Below, in pieces: positions 30,572-40,830 of a DNA stretch of 64,000 bases. Within the stretch, counting starts at the first letter, position 1; each line of letters starts with the position of its first letter. Made by a program: the position numbers and the translations under genes. The stretch covers positions 3,720,001-3,784,000 of the forward strand of contig JAUKUA010000007.1 of the NCBI GenBank assembly GCA_030549175.1, in the 5' to 3' direction. The notes beneath the pieces were generated by a model, which worked only from the letters and a program-made list of their open reading frames with translations, searched no databases and was not told where the DNA came from. This DNA is from Lasiosphaeris hirsuta (lineage: Eukaryota > Ascomycota > Sordariomycetes > Sordariales > Lasiosphaeriaceae).

Positions 30572-31855
30572 ATGTCAACGCCCTCCATGACGCAGCTCTC
30601 GGCGCGAATCGGCGAGAACACGGCCAAGGTGAACGCGTACCTGGCCTCGCACGACCTGCCGGGCCCGTCCTTTGAAGTAGACGCCCCCCAGCAGCTCCTC
30701 CCACCGGGTACCGACGCCGAGATGGTGCTCGCCCGTCAGTCCGTCATCGACGACTGCCTGGAGCTGCGCAACCTCCTTCTCGGCCCGCGCGAGCACATCA
30801 TGACGACGCACCAAGCCATCAACCTAGTAAGCCCCAAAGCCATCACGGCCTTCCGACTGGCACACGCCTTCCCCGTCGGGTCCGAAACAACCTTTGCCGA
30901 ACTCGCCGCCGCCTCAGGACTAGGCGAAACCCACGTGCGCAAGCTCGTCCGGCACGCAGTCAGCGTGCACAACCTCTTCGCGGAGCCGCGGCCGGGCGTC
31001 ATCACGCACTCGGCCGCGTCGCGGCTGCTCGCCGAGGACGACGCGGTGCACAGCTGGGTCGAGTACGCGACGCACGAGCTGTGGGACGCGGCCTTCCACG
31101 CCCCCGACGCCATGCGACGCTTCCCCGGCTCCGGCGAGCCCAACGAGACGGGTTTCTCCGTCGCCAACGCCACCGACAAGTCGTTCTTCGCCTTCATGTC
31201 GGACCACCCCGACCGCCTGCGCCGCTTCGCGGCCGTCATGCGCTACATCACCCAGCGCCCCGAGCTCGGCCCCGAGCTGGTCGTCGGCGCGTTCCCCTGG
31301 GGCGAGCTGCCCGCGGGCGGGACCGTTGTTGATGTGGGCGGGTCGCACGGGCTCGTGTGCATCGAGCTGGCCAGCAAGTTTCCCACCCTAAAGTTTGTCG
31401 TCCAGGACCTGGACGAGCCCGTGATTCGGGACGCCGACGCGCGGAAGCCCGCCGAGGTTGCCGACCGCGTCACCTTCATGGCGCACAACTTCTTCAACCC
31501 GCAGCCGGTGCACGGCGCCGACGTGTACTTTGTGCGCGCCGTGCTGCACAACTGGTCTGACAAGTATGCCGTCGAGGTGCTGCGCAACTTGATCCCGGCG
31601 CTAAAGCCGGGGGCCGCGGTTGTGGTCAACGATGTGGTCACGCCCGAGGCTGGTAGCGTGCCCAAGGTCGCTGAGAGGCAGTTTCGTATTAGCGACCTGA
31701 GCCAGGTCCTGCTGTTGAATGCCGGCGATCGCGAGCTAGCGGGGTGGACCAGCCTTTTCGGGGCGGCCGATCCCAGGTTCAAGTTCAAGGGGGCCGCTCC
31801 CATGCCCGGGTCGACTCGGATGTGGATGATCCATTACGTGTGGGAGGATGCTTGA
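30572..31855 (+). CDS. COMT-type O-methyltransferase
   Basis: A single-exon, 427-aa, SAM-dependent O-methyltransferase of the sterigmatocystin/OmtA-like class. A winged-helix dimerisation region (residues about 80-150) precedes the SAM-binding fold with VVDVGGSHG (about 250-258) and the acidic loop VVQDLDEPV. The catalytic His is in RAVLHNWSD (about 326). Such enzymes methylate phenolic hydroxyls in secondary metabolism. No polyketide or peptide synthase lies nearby in this window, so the substrate is unknown. The nearest accessory-type neighbours are the BBE-oxidase fragment upstream and the CFEM gene downstream. Confidence 0.88.
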   Translation: MSTPSMTQLSARIGENTAKVNAYLASHDLPGPSFEVDAPQQLLPPGTDAEMVLARQSVIDDCLELRNLLLGPREHIMTTHQAINLVSPKAITAFRLAHAFPVGSETTFAELAAASGLGETHVRKLVRHAVSVHNLFAEPRPGVITHSAASRLLAEDDAVHSWVEYATHELWDAAFHAPDAMRRFPGSGEPNETGFSVANATDKSFFAFMSDHPDRLRRFAAVMRYITQRPELGPELVVGAFPWGELPAGGTVVDVGGSHGLVCIELASKFPTLKFVVQDLDEPVIRDADARKPAEVADRVTFMAHNFFNPQPVHGADVYFVRAVLHNWSDKYAVEVLRNLIPALKPGAAVVVNDVVTPEAGSVPKVAERQFRISDLSQVLLLNAGDRELAGWTSLFGAADPRFKFKGAAPMPGSTRMWMIHYVWEDA

Positions 31856-32267
31856 ACTGGCCGCCCTTAGTCGGGCGGGAACCAGGCATTCTGTAGGCGA
31901 CACAGAGCAATGGAATGTGGTGATGGATTGGTGGTGTTGGCCCAAAGGCACTAGCTAGGCGAGGTGGCGTGTGCACCCTGCACCCTCGAGGTGGGGGGCA
32001 CCACCTCCAACACATTCTTGGTAGCAGTAGTTAGACGAGCAAGAAACCCACTTTCAGAGCGATGACCCCCCCCTCCCCCGGACGTGCCAATTCCCCTGAA
32101 AGTTGATGCAAGATACCGCAGAACTTGTGATGTCTGTTCTTGGTTCCAAATTCGTCATTCTTCATTTTATCCCACCCGCTCAGCCACACTCAATGCTCTT
32201 GCTGTCAGAGAGAGGAGCTTCAAGAGACAACAAAGAAGCAGAGCATACACACATCATGTGTCAATTA
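31856..32267. other. intergenic, nothing recognised
   Basis: A 412-base stretch downstream of the methyltransferase. I see only its probable 3' untranslated region and no further gene. Confidence 0.4.
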
Positions 32268-32465
32268 CTCGGATACAGGGAATCGAACCCCGGGCCCCTG
32301 AATTCTCAATATCGAAAGAGGTCGAGAGTCAGAGATGTTTTTTTATTTTTATTTTATTTTTTATTTTATTTTATTTTATTTATTTTGGTTTTATTTTATT
32401 TTTTTTTATTTTATTTTTTTTATTTTTTTTCATTTTTTTTTTTCAAACTGTTACACCATAGCCGA
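32268..32465 (-). pseudogene. tRNA-Glu (CTC) gene split by an A-rich expansion in the D-loop
   Basis: The sense strand starts TCGGCTATGGTGTAACAGTT, a good tRNA-Glu acceptor/D-arm start. It is then interrupted by about 106 nt that are almost purely A with scattered T (32443-32338). It resumes with CATCTCTGACTCTC, an apparent anticodon-loop intron, the T-arm CGGGGTTCGATTCCCTG and the 3' acceptor TATCCGA with discriminator G. The acceptor halves pair with one mismatch (C-T). The anticodon stem TCTGA/TCAGG closes a loop with CTC at 34-36, followed by about 15-17 nt of presumed intron. The expansion would destroy the D-arm and its A-box spacing, so the gene is probably dead. Confidence 0.7.
32338..32443. 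repeat. T-rich (TTTTA)n low-complexity tract
   Basis: Nearly uninterrupted T with an A every four to seven bases on the plus strand. The only other bases are one GG and one C. It lies inside the tRNA-Glu D-loop. Confidence 0.9.
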
Positions 32466-32717
32466 TTGATGTGAGAAGAGATTCTGCGGGCTCCGCTCTG
32501 GATGCAGAAACTGTGCTTGTGAGTCAGGCATCAAGGGGTGATACTAGTATTCGAATGGCAGCCTGAGATATCCACTCCATCGATATGGACCATGAATGCA
32601 TAGTAGAGTGCGGATATGAGCTGTGCTGGTTTCGATTCGCAAACAAGAAATATCATTTCCATAATCTTTTTTACACACAATGCTTTTTTCCATACCGTAT
32701 TCACAAATCCCCACAGC

Positions 32718-33154
32718 CTAAGCCCCAACCGCCGTGGCCACCGCCGTCGGCGTCGCCACACAGGCCGTGCAGATAGCGTTGGCCACGGACCCGACGACGG
32801 GCGCCGCCGTGCCGCAAGCAGCCGCCACGCACGGCATGACATACTGCTGCATGGCCGGGCCGTGCTCGCACTGGCAGGCAAAGTCCATGACGGCGGTGCA
32901 GCCGACCGAGTGGGCCGCCGCCGACACGCAGGCGACCTGATGATCCGTGTTAAATCTCGTATTATTGTGGTGAAGTGGTGGTGGTGAACCCGGGGGGTGG
33001 GGGGGGGAGGAGGGCTTACACCGCAGCTCGGCATCAGCTCGGTCTGGGGGCAGGCTATCGAGGGGGACGGCGTCACGAGCGCCGGGGCTTCGGTGATCTG
33101 CGACCAGGCCGGGGCCAGGAGAGAGAGGGCGGCGAGGAGGGTGAAGGTCTGCAT
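32718..33154 (-). CDS. small secreted CFEM-type protein
   Basis: Two exons (33154-33020 and 32936-32718) joined across an 83-nt intron give 117 aa. The phase is fixed by the cysteine spacing, giving PSCGVACVS at the junction. A signal peptide covers about residues 1-18 (LLAALSLLAPAWS). The mature part has the CFEM cysteine pattern: CPQTELMPSC, then VAC, VGC, MDFACQC with the conserved Asp before CxC, then PCV, ACG and a final CTAC. CFEM proteins bind haem or act at the cell surface. The tail ends TAVATAVGA with no clear GPI-anchor region, so this one is probably soluble. Confidence 0.82.
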
Positions 33155-33220
33155 TTTGTTTGGTTTGGTGGGTCGAAGGGGGGAAGATGTTGTCATGAGA
33201 GTTGGAGATAGCGCAATCCC

Positions 33221-33227
33221 TTATATG
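33221..33227 (-). promoter_or_regulatory. TATA-like box of the CFEM gene
   Basis: CATATAA on the minus strand lies about 70 nt upstream of the CFEM ATG, a sensible position for a core promoter element. Confidence 0.45.
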
Positions 33228-35760
33228 CCAACGAGGCACGCCCCTTAAATACTTCCACCTCTAAAGTCAAGTCTTATTTATAGAAGCGCTACTATGAATC
33301 TCGGGATACCTTTGCAATCAATCGTCGGCCATTTCCAGAGTCCTGGGCTGCAAGCGGAAAGAGATCTCCGCCTTTGCGGTCCCGAGAATGTATAAAACTA
33401 AGCCAAGGCGTATATAATGTCCGCCATGTCGGCCCGCGGCCGATGCCTACCAAAGGCCGCATAACACTCGTGCGGAGCGGGCCTATCCCTGGGGACTAGT
33501 AGGGACCGAATTGATGAGTTGTATATCTGGCGTCTGGGGCTGTAGCATTGTCGCCAAGTCCATATTGGGACTTGAATGAGCTGCGTTACTTTTAGCCGTA
33601 GCAGCCGCGCCCAGCTCTGATGTCATGGCCGATCTTGGGACCCAAGGGGATGCCGTGCTTACCGAGATTCCCTTCCGCACCAATCATTTGGCGGACAAAA
33701 GGGAGAACTCCTTCAGAGCTAGGTCCGGGGCAATATAGTCTCGTAAAGCTAGCTCACTTTGGTCGCCGCTCACTCACTCGTTTCAAAAGATGCCCGATGC
33801 CAAGCTCGTCCACTCCAATGCCCAGTAGATACTGAGTTGGCGAAGTCCGTGGTAACATCCATATTGATTCTTTTCATGGTTTAAGCTTGAAAATTCCCGC
33901 ATGGCTCAAATTCCGAGTCCCTGCAGCTTCGTGCCCCTTGAATGTGCGTCAGGGCGAGAGCTTGATGGCATAAAAAGCTTGTTGAGCCCCAATGAGATGA
34001 ACACAGCTCTCCGGTAACCCGACTTACAAGGACTTCAATACCATCTCCGCTTTGCTAAGGTCTATGCTCCATCCATTCAGTTGTCTGTCTACCAGGCTCT
34101 CGGGTTCGGGAGATGATAGAGGTGCTGAACTGCCAGCAGTGCTGGGCTTCAAGTTGGAAATGCACGGTGGTGAGCGGGGCTCCAGCCCAGCCCGCAGGTA
34201 ATACGTAAACTCACGTGGCCAATGGGGCTGTACCAGAGCATGCGAATGCCCGCCAAGACAAAGAGGCGTCCAGGCGTCCAGCTCAGGGACTCACTCCCTC
34301 GCTCGCAATCGGAAGCAGCGCAGTCCCGTCCCTCTCTCCCAAATCGTTTCCAGGCGGGCCTCTTCCTTTTTATTCAATCCGAGTTATTTTGCTTGGTCTT
34401 CCAGTTCCTCATACCGTCTCACATTTCCACGGCGAGAGTCTACTACTCCTGAGAATCAAGCAGACTACACCAACCAGCTTTGATCTTTGCTACATCCATG
34501 TCTTCGGCCACAGAGCCCAATTTCCTCAACATGACTCTCAGTTGGACACCGCCCTCGATCGAGATGATCGAGACGCTCGATTTTGCTTCCGGCTGCAACG
34601 TCGTTGGCGAATTCTATCGCACTTGGTTTGATGTTCCCGGATACGACAGCCCTCCATCGGGGAGCCACTGGCCGCTGTGGCAAGAGGATCGACCTACCTG
34701 AAGTGGAGACACCACTGACAGCATCTCTTGAGCTACTTCGGATAGAACAGCAGCACAATCAGTCAAACGATTCCACTCAGGTCCAGCCAATTATCGTGTC
34801 GTGGACACTTTTCTGGGGATACTGGATGAATGCTGGTCCATTTTTTGTTTCCTTCATCACACTATTAAAGGCCGCTCAATCGACGTATATTCAAGTTTAT
34901 CAACTGGTGGCGCTCACACAACGGACTCCTCATCACCCGGGCGGGCGTCATGGGGGCCTGGATATGATTTGTCTTCTCCCAGTACAATCGTTACCGAAAC
35001 GAGCTTATGAGGTACGCCGAGCTGGGAGATGGATGGAATCTGGGTCAAGTTTTTGCTCTCGCGTCCATAGTGCCGTGGCCAGTGGCCAGTGGCCAGTAGG
35101 ACTCTCATTTCACCAGGGCCTTTGGCCTGCTTGAATTCTCTTAATCAAGCATTGCAAGTGTCCCTTCAATTGCCATGCCACTGGATCGGACGTCGGGTCA
35201 AGTTTGGCACTAATACACGCCCCTTACTCAGCTAGTAAAAGCCTCAAAAAGGTTGTTTTTGAGCGTAGGCGGTAAAGCAATGCCAGCAGATGTTGCAGAT
35301 GTTGCCCACAGTCCTTCCGAGTCTCGGAGCCCAAATACTCGTCTTTCCTAGTAGCTCGGTAAGCTTACATTGATCCCGAAAAGTATCCACTCCCCCTTCA
35401 CTCATGAGGTTGCCAGTTGAGAATGCCAAGGCGCATAGCCCCGGCCCCCAACAGCCCCAAGTTTTCAGCGTGTCGCAGCTCCTCGTTCCATCGCAGCTGC
35501 AGGCGGCCCCCACTGGCGGGGAGCCCGTTCTCAGCACGCCAATCGACGGGGTTCTTCTGCAGATGGATTCCCTCCCGGCCACAATCTACAACACAGCCCA
35601 ACGAGGACGCTTGCCGAGGCAAAAACACGTTCAGCCCAATGCCAAAGTAGCCCGCAGCCGACCATCAGATCTCACTCCTCTTATCAAACTCGTTGCTCTC
35701 TCCCCTACGCCCCTGGCTAACCTTCGCCTCCGAGTCGCAATGCTCTGATGTTTGTCCAAG
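33228..35760. other. long intergenic region with one weak small open frame
   Basis: I recognise no gene in this 2.5-kb stretch. A 67-codon frame at 34498-34701 starts in a plausible context (ACATCCATGTCTT) and contains NMTLSWTPPSIEMIETLDF. It has no known motif and no clear downstream exon, so I leave it as a possible relic. Frames at 35400-35750 overlap each other and are probably leader sequence of the next gene. Confidence 0.35.
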
Positions 35761-37956
35761 ATGGCACTAGAGGCGGAGGAATACTGCCCTAGCGATGACA
35801 GCCGATCACAACCCAAAGATATCCAAGAACGACCCCTTCAAGATGAGCAAAATCAACAAGCCGAAAATGGGCCGAAGCAGGGGGAACCCCGGCCTTCTAG
35901 CGGCGACCGGAGTCTGAATGGCGAAATATCAAAGATGATCGCGTCCACCAGCAGGCGCTCAGCCTTCCTCTCAATCCTGCTATTCCACCTCCCCCCAATG
36001 GCCATCACAGCGTTCTTCCTCGCCTTGTATCTCTCCAGCACCCAGTGGGATGCGAGTGCGGCAGAGCTCAACGCCTTGCTCTACGCCGCAAAGGTCCACG
36101 AGACCCTGATCGCCATATCACTCTCCAATATCTTGTACCACCGGTTGCGATACGAGCTGCTCGGCTCAAAGGGCACGGTTTATGGATACCTGACGTCCCC
36201 GTTTGAGATTGGCAACCCGCTGTATCTCTTCAGCAAGACCTTTCGCGGTGCGGCGAGGTCGTCCTGGAAACTTCGATCGGATATTATCACAACCTTCTTG
36301 GTCGTCGTTTGCGTATTGCTGGCCATCCTTGCATCCCCCAGCTCGGGTGTGGTGATGCTGCCGAACTTTGACTGGTGGGCGTTGACCACGGCTTCTCCCG
36401 CCTACGCGTCTTTCAGGTCTCGATACCCGGATTCGTTGGCTTTTTTGCAGCCACAAGACCAGCTCTACCCTGTTCAGTCTGATGTGGACAAGGTCCTGTT
36501 CTACATTTCCGCCACGGCTTCGCCCATAACGAGCGGGTGGCTCGCAATGATGAATTCTCTTCCGTCGCCTGGCAGTCGCAAGTTCAACCCTCAGAGATAC
36601 ATCAGCAATCTGACCATAAACGAAAACCTCGAATCAATGTCTGTTGGCTACTCACAGCTGCCATCTCAAGATGCCAACCTGACTCATAACGGAAGGGTCG
36701 TGTTTGCAACAGCTCCACTGCCCTTCTTGAGCCAAGCGCTTGTCGACAACGCTGTGCGGTGGGCCGAAGTCTCGTCGTCCGATGTCCTGATCCGTGTCAT
36801 GGCTATTGATTCGGCGGGTCAGCACTCCTGGAAACAGCCTTTGGTTTATATGGACTGTCGTGAAGGCTCGGAACTGGGCGACGGTACATGGGCGTTTGAT
36901 TTCCCTGGCGGCATTTTCCCGCCCGCAGAGCTGAGTCTCTCGGTAGAAACACCGCAGGAGCGGGAAGGCGTGGCCGAGCTGGTTGATATCCACGACAAGC
37001 TGCCATTCAGCATATCAGCAGCGCTTCTGGTGATGGATGCCAGCACTGAGGCACAGCTTGGTTATGTGAGGCGGAGGATTCCCGATCTGTGCCTCATCGG
37101 CGCCCGATGGGTCGATTCCGCCGTCTGGGTTAACACGCCATTTCTCACCGCTAGACAGTCCAGCGTATCGACTGACCCTGCGCAGTATCTTGACGGGCTA
37201 GGCAGCGGAACGGTCATCACACTCCAAGCTGATCTGCTCAACAATGCCACCGTATCGGTAGACTTCAATAACGGAACCGTCGAAGACCAGCCAATCCTGC
37301 CACATATCGAAGAAAGATGCTTCCGAGGTCAGTATTTCGTCTCCAACGCCTCGGAGCCACAAAGGGGCGTTCGTGGCTGCGTAGCAGCAATGGCGACCAT
37401 GATACTAGCCGACATTTTGCGGTCCGGGCCGTCTTGGAACTCTCTACCTGGGCACGTCCTGGGGCGTCAGGGTAGCGACGGAGAGTGGACGTTCCACACT
37501 GAGCTCGGTACTAGCGTTCCATACCACGACGGGGAATTTACAGTGGTCGGTCTGCAGTTTTTTTCCCAAACCTATGCCTACAGGCTGCAGGGGGTATTGA
37601 CGTACCTTGCGATGGCGGTGTTGATTCTTCATTTTTTAATGGCGTGGGTGCAGTTGCTGTTGCTGGTGTTTGGGGATTGCTGGCACAGTCGGGCGTGGGC
37701 GGATCTGGGGGAGTTGATCGCTTTGGGGGTAGCTACCAGGACTCCGGATCTGCTGTTTGACAAGACTGGCGGAGGTGTGGGGGGTGACAAGATATGGGGA
37801 GTCAGGACGTTCGTGCGGGCGATGGCGGGCTCGAAGGAGGCTCGGCTAGTTTTTGACATGGATGGACCAGGCCTCTTGAAGGAGGGTGTAGAGAAGGCCG
37901 AACGAGGAAAGTATAAGATGGGTGAACTTATCAATGCGAATGAGAAATATAGTTAG
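35761..37956 (+). CDS. fungal multi-pass membrane protein with large extracellular domain, unknown function
   Basis: A single-exon gene of 731 aa. After a charged cytosolic N-terminus, membrane segments lie near residues 70-90 (ILLFHLPPMAITAFFLALYL) and 180-205. A long domain with several N-glycosylation sites (NLT, NAT, NNG, NAS) follows, then a final hydrophobic region near 620-645 (LTYLAMAVLILHFLMAWVQ) and a cytosolic tail. This layout is common in an uncharacterised family of ascomycete surface proteins. I see no enzymatic motif. The ATG used is the first in frame. Confidence 0.7.
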   Translation: MALEAEEYCPSDDSRSQPKDIQERPLQDEQNQQAENGPKQGEPRPSSGDRSLNGEISKMIASTSRRSAFLSILLFHLPPMAITAFFLALYLSSTQWDASAAELNALLYAAKVHETLIAISLSNILYHRLRYELLGSKGTVYGYLTSPFEIGNPLYLFSKTFRGAARSSWKLRSDIITTFLVVVCVLLAILASPSSGVVMLPNFDWWALTTASPAYASFRSRYPDSLAFLQPQDQLYPVQSDVDKVLFYISATASPITSGWLAMMNSLPSPGSRKFNPQRYISNLTINENLESMSVGYSQLPSQDANLTHNGRVVFATAPLPFLSQALVDNAVRWAEVSSSDVLIRVMAIDSAGQHSWKQPLVYMDCREGSELGDGTWAFDFPGGIFPPAELSLSVETPQEREGVAELVDIHDKLPFSISAALLVMDASTEAQLGYVRRRIPDLCLIGARWVDSAVWVNTPFLTARQSSVSTDPAQYLDGLGSGTVITLQADLLNNATVSVDFNNGTVEDQPILPHIEERCFRGQYFVSNASEPQRGVRGCVAAMATMILADILRSGPSWNSLPGHVLGRQGSDGEWTFHTELGTSVPYHDGEFTVVGLQFFSQTYAYRLQGVLTYLAMAVLILHFLMAWVQLLLLVFGDCWHSRAWADLGELIALGVATRTPDLLFDKTGGGVGGDKIWGVRTFVRAMAGSKEARLVFDMDGPGLLKEGVEKAERGKYKMGELINANEKYS

Positions 37957-38222
37957 CTTATTAGAAAAAGAAGCCGTGGAGTAGTAGTACCCTTCTGCAT
38001 GCTCCTTCCCTCCAATTTGCAAGTAAGAATCCAAATCCTGTCACAAATTCCAACAGCGAGCGGGTGAATCACGCTGGTTTACGTGACGTGCCTGCCATGC
38101 TTCCTCGCTCCTTCCTTTGTCTTTTGTCTTTTTGTGTTTGGTCTTTCTCCATGTGAGAGCGCATTTGCACACCAGAATTCATAGCATAGGCTAGGGAGCA
38201 ACCAGCTCATAAAAAGACAATT

Positions 38223-38296
38223 GGTCGCATGGTGTAGTTGGTTATCACGTCAGTCTAACACACTGAAGGTCCTCAGTTCAATCCTGAGTGCGATCA
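38223..38296 (+). tRNA. tRNA-Val (AAC)
   Basis: A 74-nt tRNA without an intron. The acceptor GGTCGCA pairs with TGCGATC (one G-T) and the discriminator is A. The anticodon stem CAGTC/CACTG is imperfect, with loop TAACA containing AAC. The T-arm is CTCAGTTCAATCCTGAG. A TTTCTTTTT run about 25-35 nt downstream can serve as terminator. It lies between the membrane-protein gene and aspartate aminotransferase. Confidence 0.88.
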
Positions 38297-38445
38297 CAAG
38301 CAGGTATCTCCAATATCGACATTTCTTTTTGGGATTTGGTTGACTTTGGAGTCTTCTCTTTTTGGCCCAGACGACATTGAGCATCACCAGCTTTGTAGTA
38401 GTAGTGCACGCATTGTCACACGTCGATGCCTTTTTTCTTTTTCTT

Positions 38446-38489
<44 letters not shown>

Positions 38490-38892
38490 GCGAGGTGATT
38501 GCGGATGGGGCAGAGGGTTAGGGCCGAGATCGGGACAGCGGGATACTGATCCGTGGCTGAATTGCACGTGGAAAAGTTTTCGCTGCCCCACACAGGAGCC
38601 TGGCCCCCGCAAGTGACCCCATGGGACGCGGAACGATGGCAGCTGTGTGGCCCGTGGGCTTGGCAACAGCGACGGATGAGACGGTAAACATTTGACGCAA
38701 AAACAGGCCAAAAAGGCTCCAACAGGAATTCCCGCTCGCTGGTCTGATCTGGCCCTTGGACTAGCCTAGCGTTGAAACGGCCTCGAGTCAAAACAGTCAA
38801 AACTGGAAGTGCGCCATCGCACCCGGCAGTTGTCCCTTCCATTCCTTTCCTCTCACCATCAACCCGGAACCCATCGGAACCGATTTCCCAAG
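38297..38892. other. intergenic with long T-tract
   Basis: Promoter region of the aminotransferase. A T-rich tract (38428-38488) ends in about 30 consecutive T. No other feature is recognised. Confidence 0.5.
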
Positions 38893-40451
38893 ATGCTCTC
38901 CTCCCTCCGAATTGCCTCGCGCCGGGCCGTGACCGCCCGCAGCTTTGGAGCTGTGCGCGCCGCCTCCACATGGGCCAATGTGCCCCAGGGCCCTCCTGTG
39001 CGTGTGTTCGAACCTTGTCGCGTCACAATTGACTAACCAGCGCTCGCAGGATGTATGTATTGATTATGTGTTCCTCTGCGACAGCTCCGGTCCGGATCCC
39101 ATGCGCTGACAATGGCTTTCTTGGCTTTACTGACAGGCCATTCTCGGTATGCGCCATAAACACTCTCTCTCCCCCTCCCCAAAAGACACAGCAGCTGATC
39201 GTGACTGCGCAGGTATCACCGAGGCATTCAATGCCGACTCCTTCAACCAAAAGATCAACCTCGGTTCGTTGTGTTGCCCTATTCCCCCCTGCCCCCGATG
39301 TGCCCCATCTCGTGAACCTTAGAAAACTGACTCGCGCTCCTCCGATCGCAGGCGTCGGTGCCTACCGCGACGACAAGGGCAAGCCACATTTGCTGCCGTC
39401 GGTGCAAAAGGCCGAGAAGCTCATCTTCGACTCGCGCCTGTTCAAGGAGTATGCCGGCATCACGGGCATCCCCGCCTTCACCAAGGCCGCCGCCGTGCTG
39501 GCCTACGGCAAGGACAGCTCCGCTCTCGACCGCCTGGCCATCACCCAGTCCATCTCGGGCACCGGTGCCCTCCGCATCGGCGGTGCCTTCCTCGAGCGCC
39601 ACTACCCCGGCGCCAAGAAGATCTACATCCCGAACCCATCGTGGGCCAACCACGCCGCCGTCTTCAAGGACTCGGGCCTCGAGGTGGCCAAGTACTCGTA
39701 CTACAACAAGGACACCATCGGCCTCGACTTTGAGGGCCTGGTAGCCGATATCAAGGCGGCCCCCCAGGGCAGCATCTTCATGTTCCACGCGTGCGCCCAC
39801 AACCCCACGGGCGTCGACCCGACCCCGGAGCAGTGGAAGGAGATCGAGGCGGCCGTCAAGGCGCAGGGCCACTACGCCTTCTTCGACATGGCGTACCAGG
39901 GCTTCGCCAGCGGCGACATCCACAAGGACGCCTTCGCGGTGCGCTACTTTGTCGAGCAGGGCCACAACATCGCGCTGGCCCAGTCGTTCGCCAAGAATAT
40001 GGGCCTGTACGGCGAGCGCATCGGCGCCTTCTCCATTGTGTGCGCCGACGCCGCCGAGGCCAAGCGCGTCGACTCGCAGATCAAGATCCTCGTGCGCCCG
40101 CTCTACTCCAACCCGCCCATCCACGGCGCCCGCATCGCCGAGAAGGTGCTCAACACGCCCGAGCTGTACGACGCCTGGCTGCTCGAGGTCAAGGAAATGG
40201 CCGACCGCATCATCACGATGCGCGCCCTGCTCAAGGACAACCTCGAGAAGCTCGGGTCCAAGCACGACTGGAGCCACATCACCAGCCAGATCGGCATGTT
40301 TGCCTACACGGGCCTGACCCCCGCCGAGATGGACCAGCTGGCCGAGGAGCACAGCGTCTACGCCACCAAGGACGGCCGTATTTCCGTCGCTGGCATCACG
40401 ACCGCCAATGTCGGCCGTCTGGCCGAGGCCATCTTCAAGGTCAAGGGTTAA
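38893..40451 (+). CDS. AAT1: mitochondrial aspartate aminotransferase with micro-exons
   Basis: This PLP enzyme interconverts aspartate and 2-oxoglutarate with oxaloacetate and glutamate, and feeds the malate-aspartate shuttle. Five exons (38893-38997, 39050-39052, 39137-39146, 39213-39263, 39352-40451) give 422 aa, the usual length. The second exon is just GAT and the third is 10 nt. Together they restore the conserved GPPDAILGITEAF and [13 protein letters not shown] sequences. The N-terminus ([19 protein letters not shown]) is a clear mitochondrial presequence. The PLP lysine lies in [12 protein letters not shown] (about residue 270). AATAAA signals occur at 40463 and 40467. Confidence 0.93.
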
Positions 40452-40830
40452 AAGAAGAGATAAATAAATAAAAGGGGAGAGGACGTCGGCTAAAATGGTA
40501 GAGGTAGAGGGCAACTTGGCGGCTGTGATGACGGGCGATCTTTGCATCCCATCTCTGCATATGCATGTGTTTGAGTAACATGCGCGGGGCACGATTGTTC
40601 CACAGTACGCCATGCTTCATTTTTGTATGTACAAAATCCGCAAAGTCCACCTAGAGCTTTATAAAGCCACCCGCCGCCAAAAAAGAAACGGGCCAGTGAA
40701 CTCAATTCATTCCGCTCAATTGCCTGCTGTGCTACTCCTTGGGAAACTTAATTCCTCGTGAAATTCACCTGTCGTGCTTTTTTCCCAATCCATCATGATT
40801 CATAACCCACACGCCACCATACCCCCATCA
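40452..40830. other. convergent intergenic region
   Basis: A 379-base stretch between the converging aminotransferase and conserved-protein genes. It should hold both 3' untranslated regions; only the AATAAA copies next to the aminotransferase stop stand out. Confidence 0.4.

Noticed and set aside
39279..40613. 444-codon open frame antisense to aspartate aminotransferase
   Set aside because: It mirrors the GC-rich third-position pattern of a clearly real gene, and the protein is a low-complexity Val/Leu/Gly/Asp string with no domain.
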